Counted from the stretch's first letter, positions 38,268 through 50,050 are shown. The stretch is DNA of 64,000 nucleotides from Rhinopithecus roxellana (GCF_007565055.1 NC_044553.1:125634978-125698977); one strand, 5' to 3'. Notes: a model not told the origin generated them from the sequence alone. A program made the numbers and translations.

Positions 38268-38439
38268 GGAACTCTCTGTGATGAAGTCACATATTAGAAA
38301 GCTATCTCTCCGAAAGCTTCTCTCTAGTTCTTATGTGAGGATACTTCTTTTTTCACCATGGGCCCTTATGGGCTCCCAAATGTCACTTTGCAGGATCCAC
38401 GACAACAGGGTTAGCAAACTGTTCCAGGAATGGAAGGGT
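38268..38439 (-). repeat. Extra monomer E1 (D/C hybrid), first copy
   Basis: Starts like D ('ctctgtgatgaagtcac', 'agaaagctatctctccg') and ends like C ('aggatccacgacaacag', 'aactgttccaggaatgg'). It has the E1 markers 'gttcttatgtgaggatactt' and 'aaatgtcactttgca'. It is followed by D' (38440-38610). The joint unit is thus A - B/C - E1 - D', still four monomers but of different composition. Confidence 0.85.
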
Positions 38440-38610
38440 GGAACTCTGTGTGATGAAGTCACCTCTCAGAAAGCAATCTCTCAGGAAGCTTTCTCTAGTT
38501 ATTATGTGAGGATATTTCCTTTTACATAATGGGCCCCTATGGGCTCCCAAATATCACTTTGCAGTTTCCAAGAAAAGAGTGTTAGCAAACTGCTTCCTGA
38601 GGTCTAAGTT

Positions 38611-39469
38611 GTAAGTCTGAGAAATGAACTCACTGAACAGAAAGAAGTTTCTCAGAAAGCTTCTTTCACCTTTTGAACTGATGAAATTGCCTTTATCAGT
38701 GTAGGCTTCAATGCGATCCAAAGAAACACTTCTGAGCTTCCTCAAAGACAGTGTTAATGGACTGCTCCACGAAACATAAGTGTAATTATGTGAGAAGAAT
38801 TCACGCATCACCAAGAAGTTTCCATGAATGCTTCTTTTTTAGTTTTCATCTGAGGATATTTCCTTTGTCACCGTAAGCTTCATTACACTATGAAGTATCT
38901 AATTACAAATTTCCAGATAACTGTGGTAACAAACTGATCACTGAAGAGAAACGTGTAACTCTGTGAGTTGCATTCATACATAGAAATGCAGATTCTCAGA
39001 AGGCTTCTTTCCAGTTTTAATCAGAGGATATTTCCTTTTTCACCATAGCCCTCAAAGAGCTCCAAATATCACTTTGCAGAATCCACGACAACCGTTTTAG
39101 CAAACTGTTCCACGAAGGGAAGGGTGGAACTCTGTGCGATGAAGTCACATATCAGAAAGTAATTTCTCAGAAAGTTTCTCTTTAGTTCTTATTGTAGGAT
39201 ACTTCTTTTTTCACCATGGGAACCTATGGGCTCCAAAATGTAACTTTGCAGAGTCCACGACAACAGTGTTAGCAAACTCTTCCAAGAAGGGAAGGGTGGA
39301 ACTCCGTGTGATGATGTCACACATCAGAAAACTATCTCTCAGAAAGCTTCTCTCTAGTTATTATGTGAGTATATTTCCTTTTTCACCATGGGTCACTATG
39401 GGCTCCCAAATATGACTTTGCAATTTCCAGGAAAAGAGTGTTAGCAACCTTCTTCCTGAGGTCTATGTT
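38611..39469 (-). repeat. Type 2 HOR unit 1: 5-mer A'-B'-C'-E1-D'
   Basis: 859 bp. A' 38611, B' 38782, C' 38955, E1 39126-39297, D' 39298-39469. E1 has 'ggatacttcttttttcacc' and ends C-like ('gagtccacgacaacag'). D' has 'aaatatgactttgcaattt'. It is the first complete type 2 unit after the joint. Confidence 0.87.
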
Positions 39470-40324
39470 TTAAGTCTGTGAGATGAACTCACTGATCAGA
39501 AAGAAGTTTCTCAGAAAGGTTCTTTCACGTTTTGATCTCTCGAAATTTCCTTTATCAGCGTAGGCCTCAATGCGATCCAAGGAAGCCCTTCTCAGCTTCC
39601 TCAAACACAGTGTTAATGGACTGCTCCACGAAACATAAGTGAAACTCTGTGAGATGAATTCACACATCACCAAGAAGTTTCTAAGAAAGCTTCTTTCTAG
39701 TTTTCATCTGAGGATATTTCCTTTGTCACCGTAAGCTTCATTGCGCTAATTATCTAATTGCAGTTTCCAGAAAACTGTGTTAACACACTGATCACTGAGG
39801 AGAAACGTGTAGCTCTGTGAGTTGCTTTCACCCATGGCAATGCAGTTTCTCAGAAGGCTTCTTTGCAGTTTTAATCTGAGGATATTTCCTTTTTCACCAT
39901 AGGCGTCAATGAGCTCCCAAATATCAATTTGCAGAATCCACGACAACAGTGTTAGCAAACTGTTCCAAGAAGGGAAAGGTGGAATCTCTGTGTGATGAAG
40001 TCACATAACAGAAAGCAATCTCTCAGAAAGCTTCTCTCTAGTTCTTATGTGAAGATACTTCTTTTTACAGAATGGACCTCTATGGGCTCCCAAATGTCAC
40101 TTTGCGAATCCATGACAACAGTGTTAGCAAACTGTTCCAAGAAGGGAAGGGTGGAACTCCGTGTGATGAAGTCACACATCAGAAAGCAATGTCTCAGAAA
40201 GCTTCTTTCTAGTTATTATGTGAGGATATTTCCTTTTTCACCATGGGCCCATATTGGCTCCCAAATAGGACTTTGCAGTTTCCACTAAAAGAGTGTTAGC
40301 AAACCGCTTCCTGACATCTAAGTT
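39470..40324 (-). repeat. Type 2 HOR unit 2: 5-mer A'-B'-C'-E1-D'
   Basis: 855 bp. A' 39470, B' 39641, C' 39809, E1 39981-40152, D' 40153-40324. E1 carries 'gaagatacttctttttacag' and 'aaatgtcactttgcgaatcc'. It has the same monomer order as unit 1, so the 5-mer is itself tandemly repeated once. Confidence 0.87.
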
Positions 40325-41011
40325 GTAAGTCTGTGAGATGAATTCACTGATCAGAAAGAAGTTTCTCAGAAAGCTTCTTTCACGTTTTGAACTGATGAAA
40401 TTTCCTTTATCAGCGTAGGCCTCAATGCGATCCAAAGAAGCCCTTCTCAGGTCCCTCAAAGACAGTGTTAATGGACTGCTTCATGAAAAATAAGTGTAAC
40501 TCTGTGAGATGAATTCACACATCACCAATAAGTTTCTAAGAAAGCTTCTTTCTGGTTTTCATCTGATGATATTTCCTTTGTCACCATAAGCTTCATTGCG
40601 CTATGAAGTATCTAATTGCAGATTTCCAGAAAACTCTGTTATCAAACTGATCACTGAAGAGAAACGTGTAACTGTGTGAGTTGCATTAACACATGGCAAT
40701 GCAGTTTCTCAGAAGGCTTCTTTCCAGTTTGAATCTGAGGATATTTCCTTTTTCACCATTCCCCTCAAACAGCTCTGGAATATCACTTTGCAGAATCCAC
40801 GACAACAGTGTTAGCAAACTGTTCCAAGAAGGGAATGGTGGAACTCTGTGTGATGAAGTCACACATCAGAAAGCAATCTCTGAGAAAGCTTCTCTCTAGT
40901 TATTATGTGAGGATATTTCCTTTTTCACCATGGGCCCCTATTGGCTCCCAAATATGACTTTGCAGTTTCCACGAAAAGAGTGTTAGCAAACTGCTTCCTG
41001 AGGTCTATGTT
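40325..41011 (-). repeat. Type 2 HOR unit 3: 4-mer A'-B'-C'-D'
   Basis: 687 bp. A' 40325, B' 40496, C' 40668, D' 40840. No E monomer: C' ends at 'aactgttccaagaaggg' and passes straight into D' with 'gtgaggatatttcc'. B' and C' keep the type 2 markers ('gaagtatctaattgc', 'gacaacagtg'). Confidence 0.87.
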
Positions 41012-41697
41012 GTAAGTCTGTGAGATGAACTCACTGATCAGAAAGAATTTTCTCAGAAAGCTTCTTTCACGTTTTGACCTGATGAAATTTCCTTTATCAG
41101 CATAGGCCTCAAAGCGATCCAAATAAACAATTCTCAGCTTCCTCAAAGACAGTGTTAATGGCCTATTCCACGAAACATAAATGTCACTCTGTGAGAATAA
41201 TTCACACATCACCAAGAAGTTTTTAAGAAAGCTTCTTTCTTGTTTTCATCTGAGGATATTTCCTTTGTTACCATGAGCTTCATTGCACTATGAAGTATCT
41301 AATTTCAGATTTCCAGAAAACTGTGTTAACAAACTGATGACTGAAGAGAAACGTGTTACTCTGTGATTTGCATTCACATATGGCAATGCAGTTTCTCAGA
41401 AGGCTTCTTTCCAGTTTTAATCTGAGGATATTTCCTTTTTCACCATAGCCCTCAATGAGCTCCGAAATATCACTTTGCAGAAACCACGACAACAGTGTTA
41501 GCAAACTGTTCCAAGAAGGGAAGGGTGGAACTCTGTGTGATGAAGTCACACATCAGAAAGCAATCTCTCAGAAAGCTTCTCTCTAGTTACTATGTGACTA
41601 TATTTCCTTTTTCACCATGGGCCCCTATGGGCTCCCAAATATGATTTGCAGTTTCCATGAAAATAGTGTTAGCAAACTGCTTCCTGAGGTCTATGTT
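41012..41697 (-). repeat. Type 2 HOR unit 4: 4-mer A'-B'-C'-D'
   Basis: 686 bp, D' from 41527. It shares with unit 3 the A' variants 'cataggcctcaaagcgatcc' and 'ccaaataaac', so units 3 and 4 look like a recent pair. D' has 'gtgactatatttcc'. Confidence 0.87.
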
Positions 41698-42728
41698 GTA
41701 AGTCTGTGAGATGAACTCACTGATCAGAAAGAATTTTCTCAGAAAGCTTCTTTCACGTTTTAACCTGATGAAATTTCCTTTATCAGCATAGGCCTCAAAG
41801 CGATCCAAATAAACCCTTCTCAGCTTCCTCTAAGACAGTGTTAATGGACTGCTCCACGTTACGTAAGTGTAACTCTGTGAGATGAATTCACACATCACCA
41901 AGAAGTTGCTAAGAAAGCTTCTTTCTCGTTTTCATCTGAGGATATTTCCTTTGTCACCGTAAGCTTCATTGCACTATGAAGTATCTAATTTCACATTTCA
42001 AGAAAACGGTGTTAACAAACTGATCACTGAAGAGAAACGTGTAACTCCCTGATTTGCTTTCACAGATGGCAATTCAGTTTCTCAGAAGGCTTCTTTCCAG
42101 TTTGAATCTGAGGATATTTCCTTTTTCACCATAACCCTCAAACAGCTCCGGAATATCACTTTGCAGAATCCACGACAACAGTGTTAGCAAACAGTTCCAA
42201 GAAGGTAAGGGTGGAACTCTGTGTGATGAAGTCACATATTAGAAAGCAATCTCTCAGAAAGCGTCTCTCTACTTCTTATGTGAGGATACTTCTTTTTTCA
42301 CCATGGGCCCCTATGGGCTCCCAAACGTCGCTCTGCAAAATCCACGACAACAGTGTTAGCAAACTGTTCCAAGAAGGGAAGGGTGGAACTCTGTGTGATG
42401 AAGTCACACATCAGAAAGCAATCTCTCAGAAAGCTTCTCTCTAGTTCTTATGTGCGTATACTTCTTTTTTCACCATGAGCCGCTATGTTTTCCCAAATAT
42501 CACTTTGCAGAATTCAGGACAACAGTGTTAGCAAACTGTTCCAAGAAGGGAAGGGTGGACCTCTGTGTGAAGAACTCACACATCGGAAAGCAATCTCGCA
42601 GAAAGCTTCTCTCTAGTTATTATGTGAGGATATTTCCTTTTTCACCATGAGCCCCTATGGGCTCCCAAATATGACATTGCATTTTCCACGAAAAGAGTGT
42701 CAGCAAACTGCTTCCTGAGATCTATGTT
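41698..42728 (-). repeat. Type 2 HOR unit 5: 6-mer A'-B'-C'-E1-E2-D'
   Basis: 1031 bp. After C' come two D/C hybrid monomers. E1 is 42213-42384 ('atgggctcccaaacgtcgct'). E2 is 42385-42556 ('catgagccgctatgttttcc', 'aaatatcactttgcag'). D' follows from 42557. Both E monomers have 'gttcttatgtg' and a C-like end with 'aactgttccaagaaggg'. Confidence 0.88.
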
Positions 42729-43415
42729 GTAAGTCTGTGAGATGAACTCACTGATCAGAAAGAAGTTTCTCAGAAAGCTTCTTTCACGTTTTGAACTCAT
42801 GAAATTACCTTTATCAGCGTAGGCCTCAATGCGATCCAAAGAAGTCCTTCTGAATTTCCTCAAAGACAGTGTTGATGGACTGCTCCCCGAAACATAAGTG
42901 TAACTCTGTGAGATGAATTCACACATTACCAGGAAGTTTCTAAGAAAGCTTCTTTCTTGTTTTCATCTGAGGATATTTCCTTTGTCACTGTAAGCTTCAT
43001 AGCGCTATGAAGTATCTAATTGCAGATTTCCAGAAAACTGTGTTAACAAACTCATCACTGACGAGAAACGTGTAACTCTGTGAGTTGCATTCACACATGG
43101 CAATGCAGATTCTCAGAAGGCTATCTTCCAGTTTTAATCTGAGGATATTTCCTTTTTCACCATAGCCCTCAAAGAGCTCCGAAATATCACTTTGCAGAAT
43201 CCACGACAACAGTGTTAGCAAACTGTTCCAAGAAGGGAAGGGTGGAACTCTGTGTGATGAAGTCACACATCAGAAGGCAATCTCTCAGAAAGCTTCTCTC
43301 TAGTTATTATGTGAGGATATTTCCTTTTTCACCATGGGCCCCTATGGGCTGCCAAATATGACTTTGCAGTTTCCAGGAAAAGAGTGTTAGCAAACTGCTT
43401 CCTGAGGTCTATGTT
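42729..43415 (-). repeat. Type 2 HOR unit 6: 4-mer A'-B'-C'-D'
   Basis: 687 bp, D' from 43244. Typical type 2 bases throughout. C' has 'ctatcttccagttttaatc' and 'ctcaaagagctccg'. There is no E monomer. Confidence 0.86.
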
Positions 43416-44101
43416 GTAAGCATGTGAGATGAACTCACTGATTCGAAAGAAGTTTCTCAGAAAGCTTCTCTCACGTTTTGAACTGACGAAATTTCCTTTA
43501 TCAGCGTAGGCCTCAATGCGATCCAAAGATGCCCTTCTCAGCTTCCTCAAAGACAGTGTGTATGGACTGCTCCAGGAAACATATGTGTAAGTCTGTGAGA
43601 TGACTTCACACATCACCAAGAAGTTTCTAAGAAAGCTTCTTTCTAGATATCATCTGATGAAATTTCCTTTGTCACCGTAAGATTCATTGTGCTTTGAAGT
43701 ATCTAATTGCAGATTTGCAGAAAACTGTGTTAACAACCTGATCACTGAAGAGAAACGTGAAACTCTGTGAGTTGCATTGACACATGCCAAAGCAGTTTCT
43801 CAGAATTCTTCTTTCCAGTTTTAATCTGAGGATATTTCCTTTTTCACCTTAGCCCTCAATGAGTTCCCCAATGTCATTTTGCAGTATCCACGACAACAGT
43901 GTTAGCAAACTGTAACAAGAAGGGAAGGCTGGAACTCGGTGTGATGAAGTCGCACATGAGACAGCAATCTCTCAGAAAGCTTCCTTCTAGTTATTCTGTT
44001 ACGATATTTCCTTTTTCACCATGGGTCCCTATGGGCTCCCAAATATCATTTTGCAGTTTCCACGAGAAGGGTGTTAGCAAACTGCTTCCTGAGGTCTACG
44101 T
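43416..44101 (-). repeat. Type 2 HOR unit 7: 4-mer A'-B'-C'-D'
   Basis: 686 bp, D' from 43931. It is more diverged than its neighbours: C' ends with 'aactgtaacaagaagg', and D' has 'cgcacatgagacagc' and 'attctgttacgatattt'. The unit end is off by a base because 'ctatgttgtaag' reads 'ctacgtttaag'. Confidence 0.84.
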
Positions 44102-45129
44102 TTAAGTCTGTGAGATGAACTCACTGATCAGAAAGAAGTTTCTCAGAAAGCTTCTTTCACGTTGTGAACTGATGAAATTTCCTTTATCAGTGTAGGCCTC
44201 AATGCGTTCCAATGAAGCCCTTCTCAGGTTCCTCAAGGAAAGTGTTAATGCACTGCTCAAAGAAACATAAGTGTAACTCTGTGAGATGAATTCACACATC
44301 ACCACGAAGTTTCTAAGATAACTTCTTTCTAGTTTTCATCTGAGGACATTTCCCTTGTCACCGGAAGCTTCCTTGCACTGTGAAGTATCTAATTGCAGAT
44401 TTCCAGAAAACTGTGTTAACAAACTGATCACTGAAGAGAAACGTGTAACTCGGTGAGTTGCATTCACACATGGCAATGCAGTTTCTCAGAAGGCTTCTTT
44501 CCACTTTTAATCTGAGGATATTTCCTTTTTCACCATAGCCCTTAATGAGCTCCCAAATATCACTTTGCAGAATCCACGACAACAGTGTTAACAAACTGTT
44601 CCAAGAAGGGAAGGGTGGAACTCTGTGTGATGAAGTCACATATCAGAAAGCAATCTCTCAGAAAGCTTGTCTCTAGTTCTTATGTGAGGATACTTCCTTT
44701 TTCACCCTGAGCTGCTATGGTTTCCCAAATATCACTTTGCAGAATCCACGACAACAGTGTTAGCAAACTGTACCAAGAAGGGAAGGGTGGAACTCTGTGT
44801 GATGAAGTCACATATCAGAAAGCAATCTCTCAGAAATGTACTCTCTAGTTCTTATTGGGATACTTCTTTTTTCACCATGGGCCACTATGGGCTCCCAAAT
44901 GTCACTTTGCAAAGCCGCGACAACAGTGTTAGCAAACTGTTCCAAGAAGGGAAGGATGGAACTCTGTGTGATGAAGTCACACATCAGAAAGCAATCTCTC
45001 AGAAAGCTTCTCTCTAGTTATTATATGAGGATATTTCCGTTTTCACCATGGGCCCCTAAGGGCTCCCAAATATGACTTTGCAGTATCTAGGAAAAGAGTG
45101 TTAGCCAACTGCTTCCTGAGGTCTATGTT
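44102..45129 (-). repeat. Type 2 HOR unit 8: 6-mer A'-B'-C'-E2-E1-D'
   Basis: 1028 bp. It again has two hybrid monomers, but in the opposite order to unit 5. The first (44617-44788) has the E2 markers 'gagctgctatggtttccc' and 'aaatatcactttgcag'. The second (44789-44957) has the E1 markers 'catgggccactatgggctcc' and 'aaatgtcactttgca'. D' follows from 44958. Confidence 0.87.
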
Positions 45130-45815
45130 GTAAGTCTGTGAGGCGAACTCACTGATCAGAAAGAAGTTTCTCAGAAAGCTTCTTTCACGTATTGAACTGA
45201 TGACATTTCCTCTATCAGCGTAGGCTTCAATGTGATCCAAAGAAGTCCTTCTCATCTTCCTCAATGACAGTGTTAGTGGACTGCTCCACGAATCGTAAGT
45301 GTAACTCTGTGAGATGAACTCACACATCACCAAGAATTTTCTAAGAAAGCTTCTTTCTAGTTTTCATCTGAGGATATTTCCTGTGTCACCGTAAGCTTCA
45401 TTATGCAATGAAATAACCAATTGCAGATTTCCAGAATACTGTGTTAACAAACTGATCACTGAAGAGAAAGGTGTAACTCTGTGAGATACATTCACACATG
45501 GCAATGCTGTTTCTCAGAAGGCTTTTTTGCAGTTTTGATCTGAGGATATTTCCTTTTTCACCATACCCCTCAAAGAGGTCCGAAATATGACTTTGCAGAA
45601 TCCACGATAACCGTGTTAGCAAACTGTTACAAGAAGGGAAGCGTGGAAATATGTGTGATGAAATTGCACATCGGAAAGCAATCTCTCAGAAAGCTTCTGT
45701 CTAGTTATTACATGAGGACATTTCCTTTTTCACCATGGCCCCTATGCTCTACCAAATATGACTTTGAGGTTTCCACATAAAGAGTCTTAGCAGACTGCTT
45801 CCTGAGGTCTATGTT
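45130..45815 (-). repeat. Type 2 HOR unit 9: 4-mer A'-B'-C'-D', last in the island
   Basis: 686 bp, D' from 45645. It is the most degenerate unit of the island: B' has 'tcattatgcaatgaaataacc', C' has 'gagatacattcac' and 'ccacgataaccgtg', and D' has 'gaaatatgtgtgatgaaatt' and 'tttgaggtttccacataa'. B' already shows the type 1-like 'atgaaataacc' instead of 'gaagtatc', so conversion by type 1 is possible. Confidence 0.84.
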
Positions 45816-45986
45816 GTAAGTCTGTGAGATGAACTCACTGATCAGAAAGAAGTTTCTCAGAAAGCTTCTTTCACGTTTTGAACGGATGAAATGACCTTTA
45901 TCAGCGTAGGCCTCAAAGCGATCCAAGGAAGCGCTGCTCAGCTTCCTCAAAGACAGTGTTAATGAACTGCTCCACGAAACATAAGT
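45816..45986 (-). repeat. Hybrid A'/A monomer at right island joint
   Basis: Begins with type 2 bases ('gtaagtctgtgag', 'gaactcactgatcag') and ends with type 1 bases ('gaacggatgaaat', 'gatccaaggaagc'). The switch lies in 45844-45881, where both types share 'agaaagaagtttctcagaa' and the following bases. The following B (from 45987) has 'catctgtgggtat' and 'gctatgaaatacc', which is type 1. In contrast to the left joint this exchange is in register and loses no monomer. Confidence 0.87.
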
Positions 45987-48849
45987 GTAACTCTGTGAGA
46001 TGAATTCACACATCACCAAGAAGTTTCTGAGAAAGCTTCATTCTAGTTTTCATCTGTGGGTATTTCCTTTGTCACCGTAAGGTTCTTTGCGCTATGAAAT
46101 ACCAAATTGCAGATTTCCAGAAAACTATGTTAACAAACTGATCACTGAAGAGAAACGTGTAACTCTCTGAGTTGCATTCAAACATGGCAATGCAGTTTCT
46201 CAGAAAGCTTCTCTTTAGTTGTTATGTGAGGATAATTCCTTTTTCACCCTAGCCGTCAATGAGCTCCCAAATATACCTTTGCAGAATCCACGAGAACAGT
46301 GTTAGCAAACTGTTCCAAGAAGGGACGGGTGGAACTCTGTGTGATGAAGTCACACATCAGAAAGCAATCTCTCAGAAAGTTTCTCTGTAGTTATTATGCG
46401 AGGACATTTCCATTTTCACCATGGGCCCCTATGGGCTACCAAATATCACTTTACAGATTCCTCCAAAAGAGTGTTAGCAAACTGCTTCATGAGGCATAGG
46501 TTGTAACTCTGTGAAATGAATTCACAGATCAGAAAGAATTTTCTCAGAAAGCTTCTTTCAAGTTTTGAACGGGTGAAATTTCCTTTATCAGCGTAGGCCT
46601 CAATGCGATCCAAGGAAGCCCTTCTCAGCTTCCTCAAAGACAGTGTGAATGGACTGCTCCACGAAATATAAGTGTAACCCTGTGAGATGAATTCACACAT
46701 CACCAAGAAGTTTCTACGAAAGCTTCTTTCTAGTTTTCATCTGTGGATATTTCCTTTGTCACCGTAAGGTTCATTGCGCTATTAAATACCAAATTGCAGA
46801 TTTCCAGAACACTGTGTTAACAAACTGATCACTGAAGAGAAACGTGCAACTCTGTTAGTTGCATTCACACATGGCAATGCAGTTTCTCAGAAAGCTTCTC
46901 TTTAGTTATTATGTGAGGATAATTCCTTTTTCACCCTAGCCGTCAATGAGCTCCCAAATATATCTTTGCAGAATCCACGAGAACAGTGTTACAAAACTGT
47001 TCCAAGAAGGGAAGGTTTGAACTCTGTGTGATGAAGTCACACATCAGAAAGCAATCTCTCAGAAAGTTTCTCTGTAGTTATTATGTGAGGACATTTCCTA
47101 TTTCACTATGGGCCCCTGAGGGCTACCAAATATCACATTCCAGATTCCTCAAAAAGAGTGTTAGCAAACTGCTTCTTGAGGCATAGGTTGTAACTCTGTC
47201 AGATGAATTCACAGATCAGAAAGAAGTTTCTCAGAAAGCTTCTTTCACGTTTTGAACGGATGAAATTTCGTTTATCAGCTTTGGCCTCAATGCGATCCAA
47301 GGAAGCCCTTCTCAGCTTCCTCAAAGACAGTGTGAATGGACTGCTCCACGAAACATAAGTGTAACTCTGTGAGATGAATTCACACATCACCAAGCAGTTT
47401 CTACGAAAGCTTCTTTCTTGTTTTCATCTGTGGATATTTCCTTTGTCACCGTAACGTTCATTGCGCTATGAAATAGCAAATTGCAGATTTCCAGTAAACT
47501 GTGTTAATAAACTGATGACTGAAGAGAGACGTGTAACTCTGTGAGTTGCATTCACACATGGCAATGCAGTTTCTCAGAAAGCTTCTCTTTAGTTATTATG
47601 TGAGGTTAATTTCTTTTTCACCCTAACCCTCAATGAGCTCCGAAATATACCTTTGCAGAATCCGCGAGAACAGTGTTAGCAAACTGTTCCAAGAAGGGTA
47701 GGGTGGAACTCTATGTGATGAAGTCACACATCAGAAAGCAATCTCTCAGAAAGTTTCTCTGTAGTTATTATGTGAGGACATTTCCTTTTTCACCATGGGC
47801 CCCTTTGGGCTACCAAATATCACTTTCCGGATTCCATGAAAAGAGTGTTAGCAAACTGCTTCTTGAGGCATAGGTTGTAACTCTGTGAGATGAATTCACA
47901 GATCAGAAAGAAGTTTCTCAGAGAGCTTCTTTCACGTTTTGAACCGATGAAATTTCCTTGATCAGCGTAGGCCTCAATGCGATCCAAGGAAGCCCTTCTC
48001 AGCTTCCTCAGAGAGAGTGTTAATGGACTGCTCCACGACACATAAGTGTAACTCTGTGAGATGAATTCACACATCACCAAGAAGTTTCTAAGAAAGCTTC
48101 TTTCCAGTTTTCATCTGCGGATATTTCCTTTGTCACCGGAACGTTCATTACGCTATGAAATATCAAATTGCAGAATTCCAGAAAACTGTGTTAACAAACT
48201 GATCACTGAAGAGAGACGTGTAACTCTGTGAGTTGCATTCCCACATGACAATGCAGTTTCTCAGAAAGCTTCTCTTTAGTTATTATGTGAGGATAATTCC
48301 TTTTTCACCCTAGCCCCAAATGAGCCCCAAAATATACCTTTGCAGAATCCACAAAAACAGTGTTAGCAAACTGTTCCAAGAAGGGAAGTCTGGAACTCTG
48401 TGTGATGAAGTCACACATCAGAAAGCAATCTCTCAGAAAGTTTCTCTGTAGTGATTATGTGAGGACATTTCCTTTTTCACCATGGGCCCCTGTGGTCTAC
48501 CAAATATCACTTTCCGGATTCCACGAAAAGAGTGTTAGCAAACTGCTTCTTGAGGCACAGGTTGTAACCCTGTGAGATGAATTCACAGATCAGAAAGAAG
48601 TTTCTCAGAAAGCTTCTTTCACGTTTTGACCGGATGAAATTTCCTTTATCAGCGTAGGCCTCAATGCGAACCAAGGAAGCCCTTCTCATCTTCCTCAAAC
48701 ACAGTTTTAATGGACTGCTCCATGAAACATAAGTGTAACTCTGTGAGATGAATTCACACATCACCAAGAAGTTTCTAAGAAAGTTTCTTTCTAGTTTTCA
48801 TCTGCGGATATTTCCTTTGTCACCGTAAGGTTCATTGCGCTATGAAATA

Positions 48850-50050
48850 CCAAATTACAGATTTACAGAAAACTGTGTTAACAAACTGATCACTGAAGAG
48901 AAACGTGTAACTCTGTGAGTTGCATTCACACATGGCAATGCAGTTTCTCAGAAAGTTTCTCTTTAGTAATTCTGTGAGTATAATTCCTTTTTCACCCTAG
49001 CCCTCAATGAGCTCCCAAATATACCTATGCAGAATCCACGAGAACAGTGTTAGCAAACTGTTCCAAGAAGGGAAGGGTGGAACTCTGTGTGACGAAGTCA
49101 CACATCAGAAAGCAATCTCTCAGAAAGTTTTTCTGTAGTTATTATGTGAGGACATTTCCTTTTTCACCTTGGGCCCCTATGGGCTACCAAATATCACTTT
49201 CCAGATTCCACGAAACGAGTGTTGGAAAACTCCTTCATGAGGCATAGGTTGTAACTCTGTGAGATGAATTCACAGATCAGAAAGAAGTTTCTCAGAAAGC
49301 TTCTTTCACGTTTTGAAGGGATGAAATTTCCTTTATCAGTGTAGGCCTCAATGCGATCCAAGGAAGCCCTTCTCAGCCTCCTCAAAGAGAGTGTTAATGG
49401 ACTGCTCCAAGAAACGTAAGTGTAACTCTGTGAGATGAATTCACACATCACCAAGAAGTTTCTATGAAAGCTTCTTTCTAGTTTTCATCTGTGGATATTT
49501 CATTGTCACGGTAAGGTTCATTGCGCTATGAAATACCAAATTGCAGATTTCCAGAAAACTGTGTTAACAAACTGATCACTGAAGAGAAACGTGTAACTGT
49601 GTGAGTTGCATTCGCACATTGCAATGCAGTTTCTCAGAAGGCTTCTCTTTAGTTATTGTGCGAGGATAATTCCTTTTTCACCCTAGCCCTTAATGAACTC
49701 CCAAATATAATTTTGAAGAATCCACGAGAACCGTGTTAGCAAACTGTTCCAAGAAGGGAAGTTTGGAACTCTGTGTGATGAAGTCACACATCAGGAAGCA
49801 ATCTCTCAGAAAGTTTCTCTGTAGTTATTATGTGAGGACATTTCCTTTTTCACCATGGGCCCCTATGGGCTACCAAATATCACTTTCCAGATTCCACGAA
49901 ACGAGTGTTGGCAAACTACTTCTTGAGACATAGGTTGTAACTCTGTGAAATGAATTCACAGATCAGAAAGAAGTTTCTCAGAAAGCTTCTTTCACGTTTT
50001 GAACGGATGAAATTTCCTTTATCAGCCTACGCCTCAATGCGATCCAAGGA
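48850..50050 (-). repeat. 2-HOR duplication, copy 1
   Basis: Matches the block 1373 bp downstream in private variants: 'caaattacagattt' (48850), 'aaagtttctctttagtaatt' (48952), 'gtgagtataattcc' (48973), 'atacctatgcagaatcc' (49020), 'gtgtgacgaagtc' (49088), 'gagaaccgtgttagc' (49725), 'acgagtgttggcaaactact' (49902) and 'tcagcctacgcctc' (50022). The D monomer at 49.2 kb breaks the pattern, so later conversion is likely. Confidence 0.78.

Larger units (their letters stand above)
38179..45860 (-). repeat. Alpha satellite island, type 2 (variable 4/5/6-mer HOR)
   Basis: A block of related but different alpha satellite, in the same orientation as its flanks. Diagnostic type 2 variants occur in every monomer class. 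A' has 'gtaagtctgtgag' and 'gaactgatg'. B' has 'catctgaggatat' and 'gaagtatctaattg'. C' has 'agaaggcttctttccag' and 'ccacgacaacag'. D' has 'aaagcttctctctag', 'aatatgactttgcag' and 'cctgaggtctatg'. Unit size varies because hybrid monomers (E) are present in some units only. The complete units from A' to D' are 859, 855, 687, 686, 1031, 687, 686, 1028 and 686 bp. The edges are approximate because they lie inside recombinant monomers. I infer an older or separately amplified HOR family embedded in the younger 4-mer array; an assembly join cannot be excluded from sequence alone. Confidence 0.88.

Noticed and set aside
38179..45860. Type 2 island as non-alpha or foreign DNA
   Set aside because: It aligns along its whole length with the same four monomer classes and has the same 171-172 bp period and orientation.
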